From: Amycolatopsis viridis
GTDB taxonomy: Bacteria > Actinomycetota > Actinomycetes > Mycobacteriales > Pseudonocardiaceae
Reading direction: 5' to 3'
Length of the DNA stretch: 64,000 nucleotides
Assembly: GCF_011758765.1 (NCBI RefSeq)
Contig: NZ_JAANOU010000001.1
Coordinates: forward strand, 4,836,001-4,900,000
In this document: positions 24,883-37,511 of the stretch, piece by piece
How the letters are laid out: the number at the start of each line of letters is the position of its first letter
How positions within the stretch are numbered: the stretch's first letter is position 1
Program-made: the position numbers and the translations under genes
The notes under the pieces: generated by a model
Seen by the model: the letters and a program-made list of their open reading frames with translations, nothing else
Databases searched by the model: none
What the model was told of the DNA's origin: nothing

Positions 24883-26048
24883 CCCCACGGCTGGTAGTCG
24901 GCGAGAGTGTCCCTGGTGATCAACGTCGTCGGCAGGAGCCTTCGCTTCCCGTCGGCGAGCGCGTCGCCGGCGTGCGCCTGGGCGGCGTACTGGACGGCCA
25001 GCCGGCCGAGGCGCGCGGGATCCTGCGCCGCGGTCGCCTGCCACGGCCCGCCACTCCCGATCGCTTCGACCGCGACCGCGGCGCCGTCGATGCTCACCAG
25101 CGGAACGGCGACACCGAGGTCCGTCATCGCGGCCAGAGCGCCGGCGGCCATCGGATCGTTGATCGCGAAGATCGCGCTCAGACCGGGATGGCGGGTCAGC
25201 AGCCGGCGCGCGATGTGCTCGCCGGAGGCCACGGAGTGATCGCCTCGCTGACGGGCGACGACCGTGATGTCCGGGTGGTCGCGCAGCGCCCCGAGGAACC
25301 CGACGATCCGGTCCGCGACCGCGGTCACCGGCTGACCGTCCACGATCGCGACGTTTCCCCGTCCGCCCAGCAGACCGGCCAGATAGCTGCCCACCAGGTG
25401 CCCGGCCTGCACGTTGTCCGTGGTCACGGTCGCCCGCGCGCCTTCCGCGCCGACGTTGACCGCGACCACGGGGACACCGGCAGCCTGCGCCTTCGCCACG
25501 ACCTCGCCGACGGTGGTCGAGTGGACCGCGTCCAGCACGATCGCGTCGACCCCCGCCTCCACGAACTCCTCGATCTGCCGGACCTGGGCTTGCGCGTCCT
25601 GCTCCGCGTCGACCGCGACCACCTCGGCACCGAGCTCACCCGCCGCCTGCCGGATTCCCGCGATCTCCACCGCGTAGAACGGGTTCAGGCTGTTCGGGAC
25701 GGTGACGCCGAGCGTGCCGAGCAGCGGCGGACGGGCCGCCTGGGCGGCGGCGAGCTCCGCGACCGCGAGGCCGAGCGTGTACCGGCCGCCCAGGTCCTGC
25801 GCGAGCAGCCGCTCTTCCACCAGAGCCTGGCAGATCCCGAGCAGGCTGCTTTTCGGCAACGCCAGGCGCCGGGCCAGGTTCGCGAGCGTCGCCGGGCCGT
25901 TGCGGGCGATGTCGTCGAGCACCGCCATCGCGCGGCTGACGGCAGGCACCCGCGAAGCGAGGTCGGCAACCGGCCCCCGCTCTCCCCCGCTCGCCTCGGC
26001 CACACCAACCTCCCCATGCCCGTCCGCGCGAGCACTTGACACCGACAT
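24879..26048 (-). CDS. Chimeric regulator: IclR-type winged helix fused to a sugar periplasmic-binding domain
   Basis: The 389-residue protein carries an IclR-type HTH (VPAVSRAMAVLDDIARNGPATLANLARRLALPKSSLLGICQALVEERLL, about 33-85). This is followed by a Peripla_BP-type domain (LGVTVPNSLNPFYAVEIAGIRQAAGELG, IEEFVEAGVDAIVLDAVHS, AAGVPVVAVNVG, RHPGLSAIFAINDPMAAGALAA). The IclR effector domain is absent. LacI regulators join this ligand domain to a different HTH, so the combination is unusual. Direct sensing of the transported sugar is inferred. ATG at 26048 follows a -10-like TACATT by five bases. Autoregulation is likely because the operator at 26064 covers its -35 region. Confidence 0.8.
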   Translation of the reverse strand: MSVSSARADGHGEVGVAEASGGERGPVADLASRVPAVSRAMAVLDDIARNGPATLANLARRLALPKSSLLGICQALVEERLLAQDLGGRYTLGLAVAELAAAQAARPPLLGTLGVTVPNSLNPFYAVEIAGIRQAAGELGAEVVAVDAEQDAQAQVRQIEEFVEAGVDAIVLDAVHSTTVGEVVAKAQAAGVPVVAVNVGAEGARATVTTDNVQAGHLVGSYLAGLLGGRGNVAIVDGQPVTAVADRIVGFLGALRDHPDITVVARQRGDHSVASGEHIARRLLTRHPGLSAIFAINDPMAAGALAAMTDLGVAVPLVSIDGAAVAVEAIGSGGPWQATAAQDPARLGRLAVQYAAQAHAGDALADGKRRLLPTTLITRDTLADYQPWG

Positions 26049-26063
26049 CCACGAATGTATCTT
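26036..26063 (+). promoter_or_regulatory. Promoter of the second binding-protein operon
   Basis: TTGACA (26036-26041) and TATCTT (26058-26063) are separated by 16 bp. The operator begins at the very next base (26064), just as at the divergent operon promoter near 24051. The predicted transcript starts near 26070. Confidence 0.6.
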
Positions 26064-26099
26064 GTTCACAATACCGCGTTCCCGGCCGAAATATCGACC
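26064..26099. promoter_or_regulatory. Second copy of the 36-bp operator
   Basis: GTTCACAATACCG (26064-26076), a 10-bp gap and CGAAATATCGACC (26087-26099) reproduce the 24015-24050 site (10 of 13 and 9 of 13 identities per arm, same gap). It lies between the chimeric regulator and the second binding-protein gene and would control both. Confidence 0.65.
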
Positions 26100-26227
26100 G
26101 GCCTCGATCTCCCTCGGCTCTGCCCCTCCCGGAACCGGCCAGGCAGAGCGAACACCTCTGGGCAGCAAACCCCTGGGCCACGTTCCGCTGCCCGAATCCG
26201 ACCCGACCCGGCCCGACGGAGACGACG

Positions 26228-27205
26228 ATGTCCCGAACCGCCCACACGCTCGCCGCCACCCTACTCACACTCACCGCGATCACCACCGCCTGCGCACCCG
26301 GCACGGCAGACCATTCCCGGCTGAAGATCGGTGTGGTGGAACTGTTCTCCAACCCCTTTTTCGCCGAAGCCCGAGCCGGAATGGAGAAGGCCGCCGCGGA
26401 AGGCGATGCCGACCTGGTCATCAACAACGCGAACGCGGACTCGGCCAAGGAAGCCGGCTTCGTCACCACCTACCTCACCCAGAAGGTCGATGCGATCGTG
26501 CTGTCCGCGGTGTCGCCGACGGGTTCCCTGGCCACCCTCCACCGCATCAAGGCGGCCCATGTGCCCGTCGTCTGCTACGACACCTGCGTCAACCCACCGG
26601 ACGACCAGCAACTCGTCGACGCCTTCGTCACCAGCGACAACCGGGGCCTCGGCGCGACAACCGGCCGCCAGGCGGCCACCTACATCAGGGACGAGCTGAG
26701 CGGGAGCGCCAAGGCCATCATGCTCACCTGCGAAGAGTTCGACGTCTGCAAACAACGGCGCACCGGGCTCGACGCGGAACTCGCCGCGGTCCATGTCGAC
26801 CTGCTCGCCGAGCAGGAGGGCTACCAGGTCGACAAGGCCACCCCGATCGCCAACTCCATGCTGGCCGCACACCCCGACGCCCAGGTGATCATCGCCGAGA
26901 ACGAGGACGCCATCCTCGCCGCGGCCACCGCCGTCAAAGCACGCGGACTGACCGGGAAAGTGGCGATCTTCGGCATCGACATCGACCCGCAAGTGGCGCT
27001 CCTGATCACCCAGCCCGCGACCGACGTGAAGTGGACCACCGGTCAATCCCCGTTCGACATGGGTTACCAAGCGGTGCAAGCCGCCATCGCGAGAGCACAC
27101 GGCCGGCCGGCCGGCGACTTCTACCACCACACCCCATCACCCACGTTCTCCTCGGCGGACCCGGCCAGTGCCCGGAACTACCTCGATTCGCACCACACCA
27201 ATTGA
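26228..27205 (+). CDS. Sugar ABC transporter substrate-binding protein 2 (paralogue)
   Basis: The 325-residue secreted protein has a signal peptide (HTLAATLLTLTAITTAC, with a weak lipobox) and a ribose-type binding fold (VVELFSNPFFAEARAGMEKAA, AIVLSAVSPTGSLATLHRI, AHPDAQVIIAENEDAILAAATAVKARGLTGKVAIFGIDI). It is clearly paralogous to the 20362 protein, including CYDTC and CEEFDVCKQRR cysteine pairs. No permease or ATPase is adjacent, so it may feed the 21373/22407 transporter with a second ligand or act as a sensor. GGAG precedes the ATG. It is divergent from the chimeric regulator and shares the operator at 26064. Confidence 0.8.
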   Translation: MSRTAHTLAATLLTLTAITTACAPGTADHSRLKIGVVELFSNPFFAEARAGMEKAAAEGDADLVINNANADSAKEAGFVTTYLTQKVDAIVLSAVSPTGSLATLHRIKAAHVPVVCYDTCVNPPDDQQLVDAFVTSDNRGLGATTGRQAATYIRDELSGSAKAIMLTCEEFDVCKQRRTGLDAELAAVHVDLLAEQEGYQVDKATPIANSMLAAHPDAQVIIAENEDAILAAATAVKARGLTGKVAIFGIDIDPQVALLITQPATDVKWTTGQSPFDMGYQAVQAAIARAHGRPAGDFYHHTPSPTFSSADPASARNYLDSHHTN

Positions 27206-27229
27206 GCGCTACCAGGAAGGCGACATCGC

Positions 27230-27631
27230 ATGAGCAATCCCGACAACGAAATGGTCGTTCGCCAGTTCGTCGACGCTCTCAACGACGGCGACCTCACCAC
27301 GATCGCCGACATCCTCGCCGACGAGGCGAGCTGGCACCTGCACGGAACCCTGCCCGTCGCGGGTCACTACGAGGGACGTGACGCGGTCCTCAACGACTTC
27401 CTCAGCCAGGGGCTCGGGCTCTACGAACCCGGCAGCCTGAAGATCGAACTCACCAGCATCGTGTCGGACGGTCCCACCGTTGCCATCGAATGGCACGCCA
27501 CCGGGCGCAGCGCCAGGGGAAACCTCTACGACAACGAATACGCCCTGTTCTTCCACCTGACCGACGGCAAGATCGCCGCGATCCGCGAGTACTGCGACAC
27601 GCTGCACGTCAACGACGCGCTCTACGGCTGA
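27230..27631 (+). CDS. NTF2-like / SnoaL-type small protein
   Basis: The 133-residue protein starts MSNPDNEMVVRQFVDALNDGDLTTIADILADEASWHLHG, the classic opening helix and strand of the SnoaL/ketosteroid-isomerase-like fold. It ends TDGKIAAIREYCDTLHVNDALYG. Such domains bind or isomerise small hydrophobic or sugar-like molecules; no catalytic identity can be assigned. It begins 24 bp after the second binding-protein gene with AGGAAGG upstream, so it belongs to the same operon. Confidence 0.75.
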   Translation: MSNPDNEMVVRQFVDALNDGDLTTIADILADEASWHLHGTLPVAGHYEGRDAVLNDFLSQGLGLYEPGSLKIELTSIVSDGPTVAIEWHATGRSARGNLYDNEYALFFHLTDGKIAAIREYCDTLHVNDALYG

Positions 27632-27676
27632 TCACGGGCCCGGCCGGTGGCCCTTCCACCGGCCGTGCCCGACAGG

Positions 27677-28102
27677 TCAGTCGGCGGTGAAGACCGAGAG
27701 GTCCACACCGGCCCGTTCGAGGTGTCCACGCGGATCGTCGACCAGCTTGCGCCGCCGCAGGTCCATCAGTCCCAGTGTGCAGGTGATCTCGGCGGCGAGG
27801 GTGCCGTCCGTCTTGTGGAGGTCGTTGGTCATGTGGAACGTCTTGCCGGTGCCGAACTTCGCCACGCAGCCGACGTACACGGTTTCGCCGGCGCGGATCT
27901 CCCGGCGGAACACGATGTGCGACTCCAGCAGCACCGGCGCCAGGTGCTGTTCCCGCAGCGCCGCGCCCCCGGCCTGATCGAGCGCCTCCGTGCGGGCGAC
28001 CTCGCCGTAGGAGTGGTAAACGGCGTGGTTGAGGTGGCCGAGCGTGTCCAGCTCGTAGTGCCGGACCTTGATCTCCACCCGGAACGGTTCGCGCTGAGTC
28101 AC
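27677..28102 (-). CDS. Hotdog-fold acyl-CoA thioesterase (4HBT type)
   Basis: The 141-residue protein has YELDTLGHLNHAVYHSYGEVARTEAL, the 4HBT signature with the catalytic Asp of YELD and the following helix. It continues LLESHIVFRREIRAGETVYVG. Hydrolysis of an acyl-CoA thioester is expected, with unknown acyl group. GTG at 28102 is the start. It lies in the same orientation as glnE with a 57-bp gap and is convergent with the NTF2-like gene. Confidence 0.8.
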   Translation of the reverse strand: MTQREPFRVEIKVRHYELDTLGHLNHAVYHSYGEVARTEALDQAGGAALREQHLAPVLLESHIVFRREIRAGETVYVGCVAKFGTGKTFHMTNDLHKTDGTLAAEITCTLGLMDLRRRKLVDDPRGHLERAGVDLSVFTAD

Positions 28103-28159
28103 CAGCCCACTCTAAATCGCTGTCACCCGGCGGTCAGCGGTCCTGGGACGTTCGCCACG

Positions 28160-31141
28160 TCACGCCTGGTAGAAGAGCCGCTCGACGACGGCGTGCGCCC
28201 GCCGGGTGGTGCGCCGGTAGGAGTCGAGGAATTCGCCGGGGTCGTCGTCGGCGGTGTAGCCGAGGATGCGGGCGACGGCGGCCAGGTCCCGTCCCGAGCT
28301 CGGCACCTGGTCGACGGCCTTGCCGCGCACCAGCATCGCCGCGTTGCGCACCCGGGTGGCGAGCAGCCACGCCTCGGTGAGCGACGCGGTGTCCTCCGGA
28401 TCGGCCAGCCCGGCCTCGGCCATTGCCGACAACGCCCCGGGCGTGGAGGTGGTGCGCAACTCCGGGACGTCGAACGCGTGCCGGAGCTGGAACAGCTGCA
28501 CGGTCCACTCCACGTCCGCCAGGCCGCCGCGACCCAGTTTGGTGTGCAGCGTCGGGTCGGCTCCGCGCGGCATCCGTTCGGTGTCCACCCGGGCCTTCAT
28601 CCGCCGGACCTCGCGAGCCCGGGACGCGTCGAGCCCGCCGTCCGGGTAGCGGATCGGGTCGATCATCGAGATGAACCGCTCCCCCAGCTCCTCGTCACCG
28701 GCGACGAACCGGGCGCGGAGCAGCGCCTGCGTCTCCCACACCTCGCCCCAACGGGCGTAGTAGGCGCGGTACGAGTCGAGGGTGCGCACCAGCGGCCCGC
28801 CGCGTCCCTCCGGCCGCAGGTCGGCGTCCACCTGCAACGGCGGGTCGGCGCTCGGGGCACCGAGCATCTTGCGCACGGTCTCGGCGACCGAGGACGCGTA
28901 CCGGACGGCGTCACCGTCGGACACGCCCTCAGCCGGCTGGCACACGAACAGGACGTCGGCGTCCGAGCCGTAACCCAGCTCGGCGCCGCCCAGCCGGCCC
29001 ATGCCGATGACCGCCAGCGTGGCGGCCTCGCCGTCGAGCTCCGCGCGGCGTTTCCGGATGGCCGCGGACAACGCGCTCTGCAGGACCGCGACCCACACCG
29101 AGGACAGCGCCTCGCACACCTCCCGCACGTCCAGCAGCCCCAGCAGGTCGGCCGCCGCCACCCGGAGGACCTCGTGGCGCCGCAACGAACGGGCCGCGGC
29201 GACCGCCGCCTTCAGCCCGGGTTGCCTGCGCACGGTCGCCCGCAGCGACTTCGCCACCTCGGCGGGGGCGCGACCGGTCAGCCGCGCCGGATCGCCGAGC
29301 AGCTGCAGCACCTCGGGCGCGCGGACGAGCAGGTCGGGCACCAGCTTCGACGTGCCGAGCAGGGACGCCAGCCGCTCGACGACAGCTCCCTCGTCGCGCA
29401 GCACCCGCAGGTACCACGGCGTGTCCTCCAGCGCCTCGGACACCTTGCGGTAGGCGAGCAGACCGCCGTCCGGGTCGGGGGTGTCGGCGAGCAGGTCGAG
29501 CAGGACGGGCAGCAGCGCACGCTGGATCGACGCGCGCCGCGACACCCCGGCGGTGAGGGCACGGATGTGCTGCAACGCGCCGTCCGGCGCCGCGTACCCG
29601 AGCGCGGCCAGGCGCTGCGCGGCCTGTTTGGTGGTCAGCCGCAGGTCCTCAGTGGACACGTTCGCCACGGATTGCAGCAGCGGGCGGTAGAACAGCTTCT
29701 CGTGCAGGCGGCGGATGCGCTGCACGTGGCGGCGGAACTCGACGAGGAGGATTTCACCCTCGCCACGGCCCATCTCGGGACGGACGCCGATCGCGCGGCC
29801 GAGCACACGCAGTTCCGCGGCGTCGTTGAAATCGGGGAACAGGTGGGTGCGGCGGAGGCGGCGCAGCTGCAACCGGTGTTCGACGGTCCGCAGGAACTCG
29901 TAGGACATCTCCAGCTCGGCGGCGTCGCTGCGGCCGACGTACCCGCCGGCCCCGAGTGCGGTGAGCGCCTCGACGGTCGACGGCGACCGAAGGCTGGGGT
30001 CGGCTCGGCCGTGGACCAGCTGGAGCAGCTGGACCGCGAACTCGACGTCCCGCAGCCCGCCGCGCCCCAGTTTCAGCTCGCGCTCGGCCAGTTCGGACGG
30101 CACGTGCCCCTCGACACGGCGGCGCATCTGCTGGACGTCGGCGACGAAGTTCTCCCGTTCGGCGGCCGCCCACACCATCGAGGTGACCATCTCGGCGTAC
30201 TGGTTACCGAGGTCCGCGTCCCCGGCGATCGGGCGGGCCTTGAGCAGCGCCTGGAACTCCCAGGTCCGGGCCCACTTCTCGTAGTAGGCGGTGTGGCCCT
30301 CGATCGTGCGGACGAGCGCCCCTTGCTTGCCCTCGGGCCGGAGCGCGGCGTCGACCTCGAAACACGCCTTGCCGACGACCCGCATCATCGTGCTGGCCAG
30401 CCGCGTGGCCAGCTGCAGATCGCCGTCGCCGACGAAGATCACGTCGACGTCGCTGACGTAGTTGAGCTCGCGGCCGCCGCACTTGCCCATGGCGATGACG
30501 GCCAGCCTGGTGTCCCCGAGGCCCTGCGGGGCCTGCTCGGCCTGCGCGATCTCCAGGCCGGTGGCGAGCGCGGCCTCGGCGAGGAGCGTGAGCTGCTGCG
30601 CGACCTCGGCGTACGCGGGCCGGTCGAGAGCGGCTTCGACCAGGTGTCCGAGGTCGGTTCCGGCGATTTCGAGGAGCAGGCCGCGGTAAGCGGCACGGAG
30701 GGCGGTCTCGGCTGGCGTGCCGGTGCGGATCTCACCGCCCTCGCGGACCGCGTCGAGCAGGACGTCGGCGTAGCAGTCGGCTTCGGTGCACTTGTCGGCG
30801 GCGAGGCGGGTCCACTCGTCCGGGTGGCCGACGAGGAAGTCGCCGAGGGCACTGGACGTGCCGAGTACGGCGACCAGCCGGCCGCGCACGGTGCGGTTGT
30901 CCCGCAGCGCCTCGGCGAGCTCCGACCAGTTCCGCTCGTCGGTTTCCCGGATGCGGTCGAGGCTGCGCAGGGCGAGGTCGGGGTCGGCGCTGCGGGACAG
31001 CGCGACCAGGATGTCCACGGCTTCCCGGGCCGGCCCGGCGTCGGTCCACCATCCGGCAGCGCGGAGGTGTTCCTCGGCTCGATCGTCGGTGAAGCCGTAG
31101 CGCGCAGGGGATCCGGCCCCTCGTGACTGCTCTGCCATCAT
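28160..31141 (-). CDS. glnE: Bifunctional glutamine synthetase adenylyltransferase/deadenylylase GlnE
   Basis: The 993-residue protein has two nucleotidyltransferase halves. The N-terminal half carries GKCGGRELNYVSDVDVIFVGDG, and the C-terminal half carries GMGRLGGAELGYGSDADVLFVCQP. Each GGxELxxxSDxD loop holds the metal-binding aspartates. Helical regulatory domains lie between and after them. GlnE adenylylates (inactivates) and deadenylylates GlnA1 at its tyrosine in response to nitrogen status. In M. tuberculosis glnE lies directly between glnA1 and glnA2. Here the catabolic module separates it from glnA1 and the rRNA operon separates it from glnA2. Two adjacent ATGs (31141, 31138) are possible starts. 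Confidence 0.95.
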   Translation of the reverse strand: MMAEQSRGAGSPARYGFTDDRAEEHLRAAGWWTDAGPAREAVDILVALSRSADPDLALRSLDRIRETDERNWSELAEALRDNRTVRGRLVAVLGTSSALGDFLVGHPDEWTRLAADKCTEADCYADVLLDAVREGGEIRTGTPAETALRAAYRGLLLEIAGTDLGHLVEAALDRPAYAEVAQQLTLLAEAALATGLEIAQAEQAPQGLGDTRLAVIAMGKCGGRELNYVSDVDVIFVGDGDLQLATRLASTMMRVVGKACFEVDAALRPEGKQGALVRTIEGHTAYYEKWARTWEFQALLKARPIAGDADLGNQYAEMVTSMVWAAAERENFVADVQQMRRRVEGHVPSELAERELKLGRGGLRDVEFAVQLLQLVHGRADPSLRSPSTVEALTALGAGGYVGRSDAAELEMSYEFLRTVEHRLQLRRLRRTHLFPDFNDAAELRVLGRAIGVRPEMGRGEGEILLVEFRRHVQRIRRLHEKLFYRPLLQSVANVSTEDLRLTTKQAAQRLAALGYAAPDGALQHIRALTAGVSRRASIQRALLPVLLDLLADTPDPDGGLLAYRKVSEALEDTPWYLRVLRDEGAVVERLASLLGTSKLVPDLLVRAPEVLQLLGDPARLTGRAPAEVAKSLRATVRRQPGLKAAVAAARSLRRHEVLRVAAADLLGLLDVREVCEALSSVWVAVLQSALSAAIRKRRAELDGEAATLAVIGMGRLGGAELGYGSDADVLFVCQPAEGVSDGDAVRYASSVAETVRKMLGAPSADPPLQVDADLRPEGRGGPLVRTLDSYRAYYARWGEVWETQALLRARFVAGDEELGERFISMIDPIRYPDGGLDASRAREVRRMKARVDTERMPRGADPTLHTKLGRGGLADVEWTVQLFQLRHAFDVPELRTTSTPGALSAMAEAGLADPEDTASLTEAWLLATRVRNAAMLVRGKAVDQVPSSGRDLAAVARILGYTADDDPGEFLDSYRRTTRRAHAVVERLFYQA

Positions 31142-31177
31142 CGTCCACCGTAGCCGGGTAGCGGGGGGAACCGGTGC

Positions 31178-31927
31178 TCACGCGAACGGGAGAGACGCGG
31201 GTGGGGCGGTCTCCAGTGCGCCTCGAGCGAGCTGGACGAACCGGGCCGCGAAGGGCTGCCAGGTCTCGGCGATGTCGGCGTGGTTGCGGTCGAGCGTCTC
31301 GATGTCGAACACCCCGGCCGGCCGGGTCGCCGCCATCCGCGGTGCGTCCTGTGCCCAGGCCCGGACGGCCGCGGTGGTGGTTTCGATGTGGAATTGGAGG
31401 CCGTAGGCGCTCCGGTGGAGCCGGAACGCCTGGTTGGGGTATCGCGGAGCGGATGCGAGGAGGACGGCGCCGCGGGGCAGCCGGGTGATGACGTCCTCGT
31501 GGAAGTGCATGACGTCCTGCATCAGCGGGAGGTCGGCGAAGAGGGGGTCGCTCCAGGCGGCGTCCTTCTTCGCGACGAGCGACGGACCGACCTCGGGTCC
31601 GGATTCGCCCACTTCGACCCGGCCACCGGCGGCGACCGCGAGGAGCTGGGCTCCCAGGCAGATCGCGAGGGTGGGCACGTTCGTGCGCGCAGCGTCGGCG
31701 AGGAGGGTGCGGACGTCGGCGAGCCACGGGTGCTGGGTGTCGTCCTCGGCGCTCATCCCGCCGCCGAGGCACACGACGCCCTGGTGATCGTCGAGGGTGG
31801 TGGGGAGGGAGTCCTGCGGCAAGCTCCGGATGTCCAGTTCCGCGCCGGCCGCGGTGAGCCAGTCGCCGAGGGCTCCCACCGGGTCCGAGGGATCGGGTTG
31901 CAGGACCAGGAGGCGCGCCGTCGTCAT
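31178..31927 (-). CDS. Class I glutamine amidotransferase (GATase1)
   Basis: The protein of about 249 residues has the GATase1 triad region: AICLGAQLLA (nucleophilic Cys near residue 90), LQFHIETT (His near 180) and the following glutamate. The oxyanion segment GVVCLGGGMSAEDD is also present. It is a stand-alone family often annotated as GMP-synthase-like. The partner or substrate is unknown. ATG at 31927 is taken; ATG at 31939 is an alternative. It is downstream of the rRNA terminator and could form an operon with glnE, 36 bp away. Confidence 0.8.
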   Translation of the reverse strand: MTTARLLVLQPDPSDPVGALGDWLTAAGAELDIRSLPQDSLPTTLDDHQGVVCLGGGMSAEDDTQHPWLADVRTLLADAARTNVPTLAICLGAQLLAVAAGGRVEVGESGPEVGPSLVAKKDAAWSDPLFADLPLMQDVMHFHEDVITRLPRGAVLLASAPRYPNQAFRLHRSAYGLQFHIETTTAAVRAWAQDAPRMAATRPAGVFDIETLDRNHADIAETWQPFAARFVQLARGALETAPPASLPFA

Positions 31928-31947
31928 GTCCGCCAGCATAAGGGCAC

Positions 31948-31999
31948 AAAAAGACCCAGGGGCCCGGGAGAACGTGAAGTTCTCGACCGAGCCCCTGGG
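31948..31999 (-). terminator. Intrinsic terminator of the rRNA operon
   Basis: On the minus strand CCCAGGGGC (31999-31991) pairs with GCCCCTGGG (31963-31955), enclosing a smaller GAGAAC/GTTCTC stem. It is followed by a run of T residues (31952-31948). It lies just beyond the 5S rRNA. Confidence 0.85.
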
Positions 32000-32014
32000 C
32001 TTTTGTGAAGTTGT

Positions 32015-32131
32015 GTTCGGCGGTGTCCTACTCTCCCACACCCGCGGGGGTGCAGTACCATCGGCGCTGGCAGGCTTAGCTTCCGGGTTCGGAATGGGAC
32101 CGGGCGTTTCCCTACCGCCATGACCACCGAA
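32015..32131 (-). rRNA. rrf: 5S ribosomal RNA
   Basis: The minus strand reads GTTTCGGTGGTCATGGCGG at its 5' side and ends CACCGCCGAAC. The middle contains GGGAAACGCCCGGTCCCATT and CCGAACCCGGAAGCTAAG, the conserved 5S loops. The ends pair as in 5S helix I. End positions are approximate by a few bases. Confidence 0.95.
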
Positions 32132-32212
32132 ACTCTCCGAAACAACACCAGAGCGTTTCCAGTCCGGTGTGGTGTCTCAGAGTTGCAGAGCGGATGCGTA
32201 GCAGCTTTGTGG

Positions 32213-37135
<4,923 letters not shown>

Positions 37136-37354
37136 ATGCTAGAAAATCGATCCGGCTATAATTCATAGCCTCAAAGGAACCCACAAAGGGTTCTAGCTAA
37201 TCAAACTGGCTTTAGCTCATCAATACACTGTTGAGTTCTCAAACAACACGAAGCTGCTGCTTCTTCAAAGCTTTTGTTGGTTGTCGCGGAGGGCGTCAGC
37301 AACCCTACTCGTTTAGTAGTAGTGGTTGGCGACCCACCCGCGGGCCGACCAAGA
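37136..37354 (-). other. rRNA leader with processing/antitermination sequence
   Basis: Downstream of the promoter, the minus-strand leader carries TTGTTTGAGAACTCAACAG (37232-37214 region), whose TTTGAGAACTCAA inverted repeat is common in actinobacterial pre-rRNA leaders. The rest is AT-richer than the surrounding DNA and has no gene. Confidence 0.6.
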
Positions 37355-37383
37355 ATTTTACCCGGTTCGGTTCGCGGTGTCAA
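37355..37383 (-). promoter_or_regulatory. rRNA operon promoter
   Basis: On the minus strand a perfect TTGACA (37383-37378) is followed after exactly 17 bp by TAAAAT (37360-37355). This is the strongest promoter match in the window. The leader to the 16S 5' end is about 210 bases. Confidence 0.85.
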
Positions 37384-37469
37384 CCGCCCGACCCTGGCCC
37401 GTCCGCCGGGGCGCTCGGCCCCGTCGTCCCGGTCTCCCTGGCGACGAAGAGAAGATTACACGCCCCGGA

Positions 37470-37489
37470 ACCCCCTCGAACAGGGGGGT
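37470..37489 (-). terminator. Weak terminator hairpin after glnA2
   Basis: ACCCCC (37470-37475) and GGGGGT (37484-37489) form a short stem 23 bases after the glnA2 stop, without a T-tract. It would separate glnA2 from the rRNA promoter. Confidence 0.45.
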
Positions 37490-37511
37490 CCCTTAATGAC
37501 ATTTCCGCTGA

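Noticed and set aside
27647-31126. A 1,159-residue plus-strand frame antisense to glnE and the thioesterase
   Set aside because: glnE motifs are unambiguous on the minus strand and the plus-strand product has no recognisable domain. Antisense frames of this length are common in high-GC DNA.
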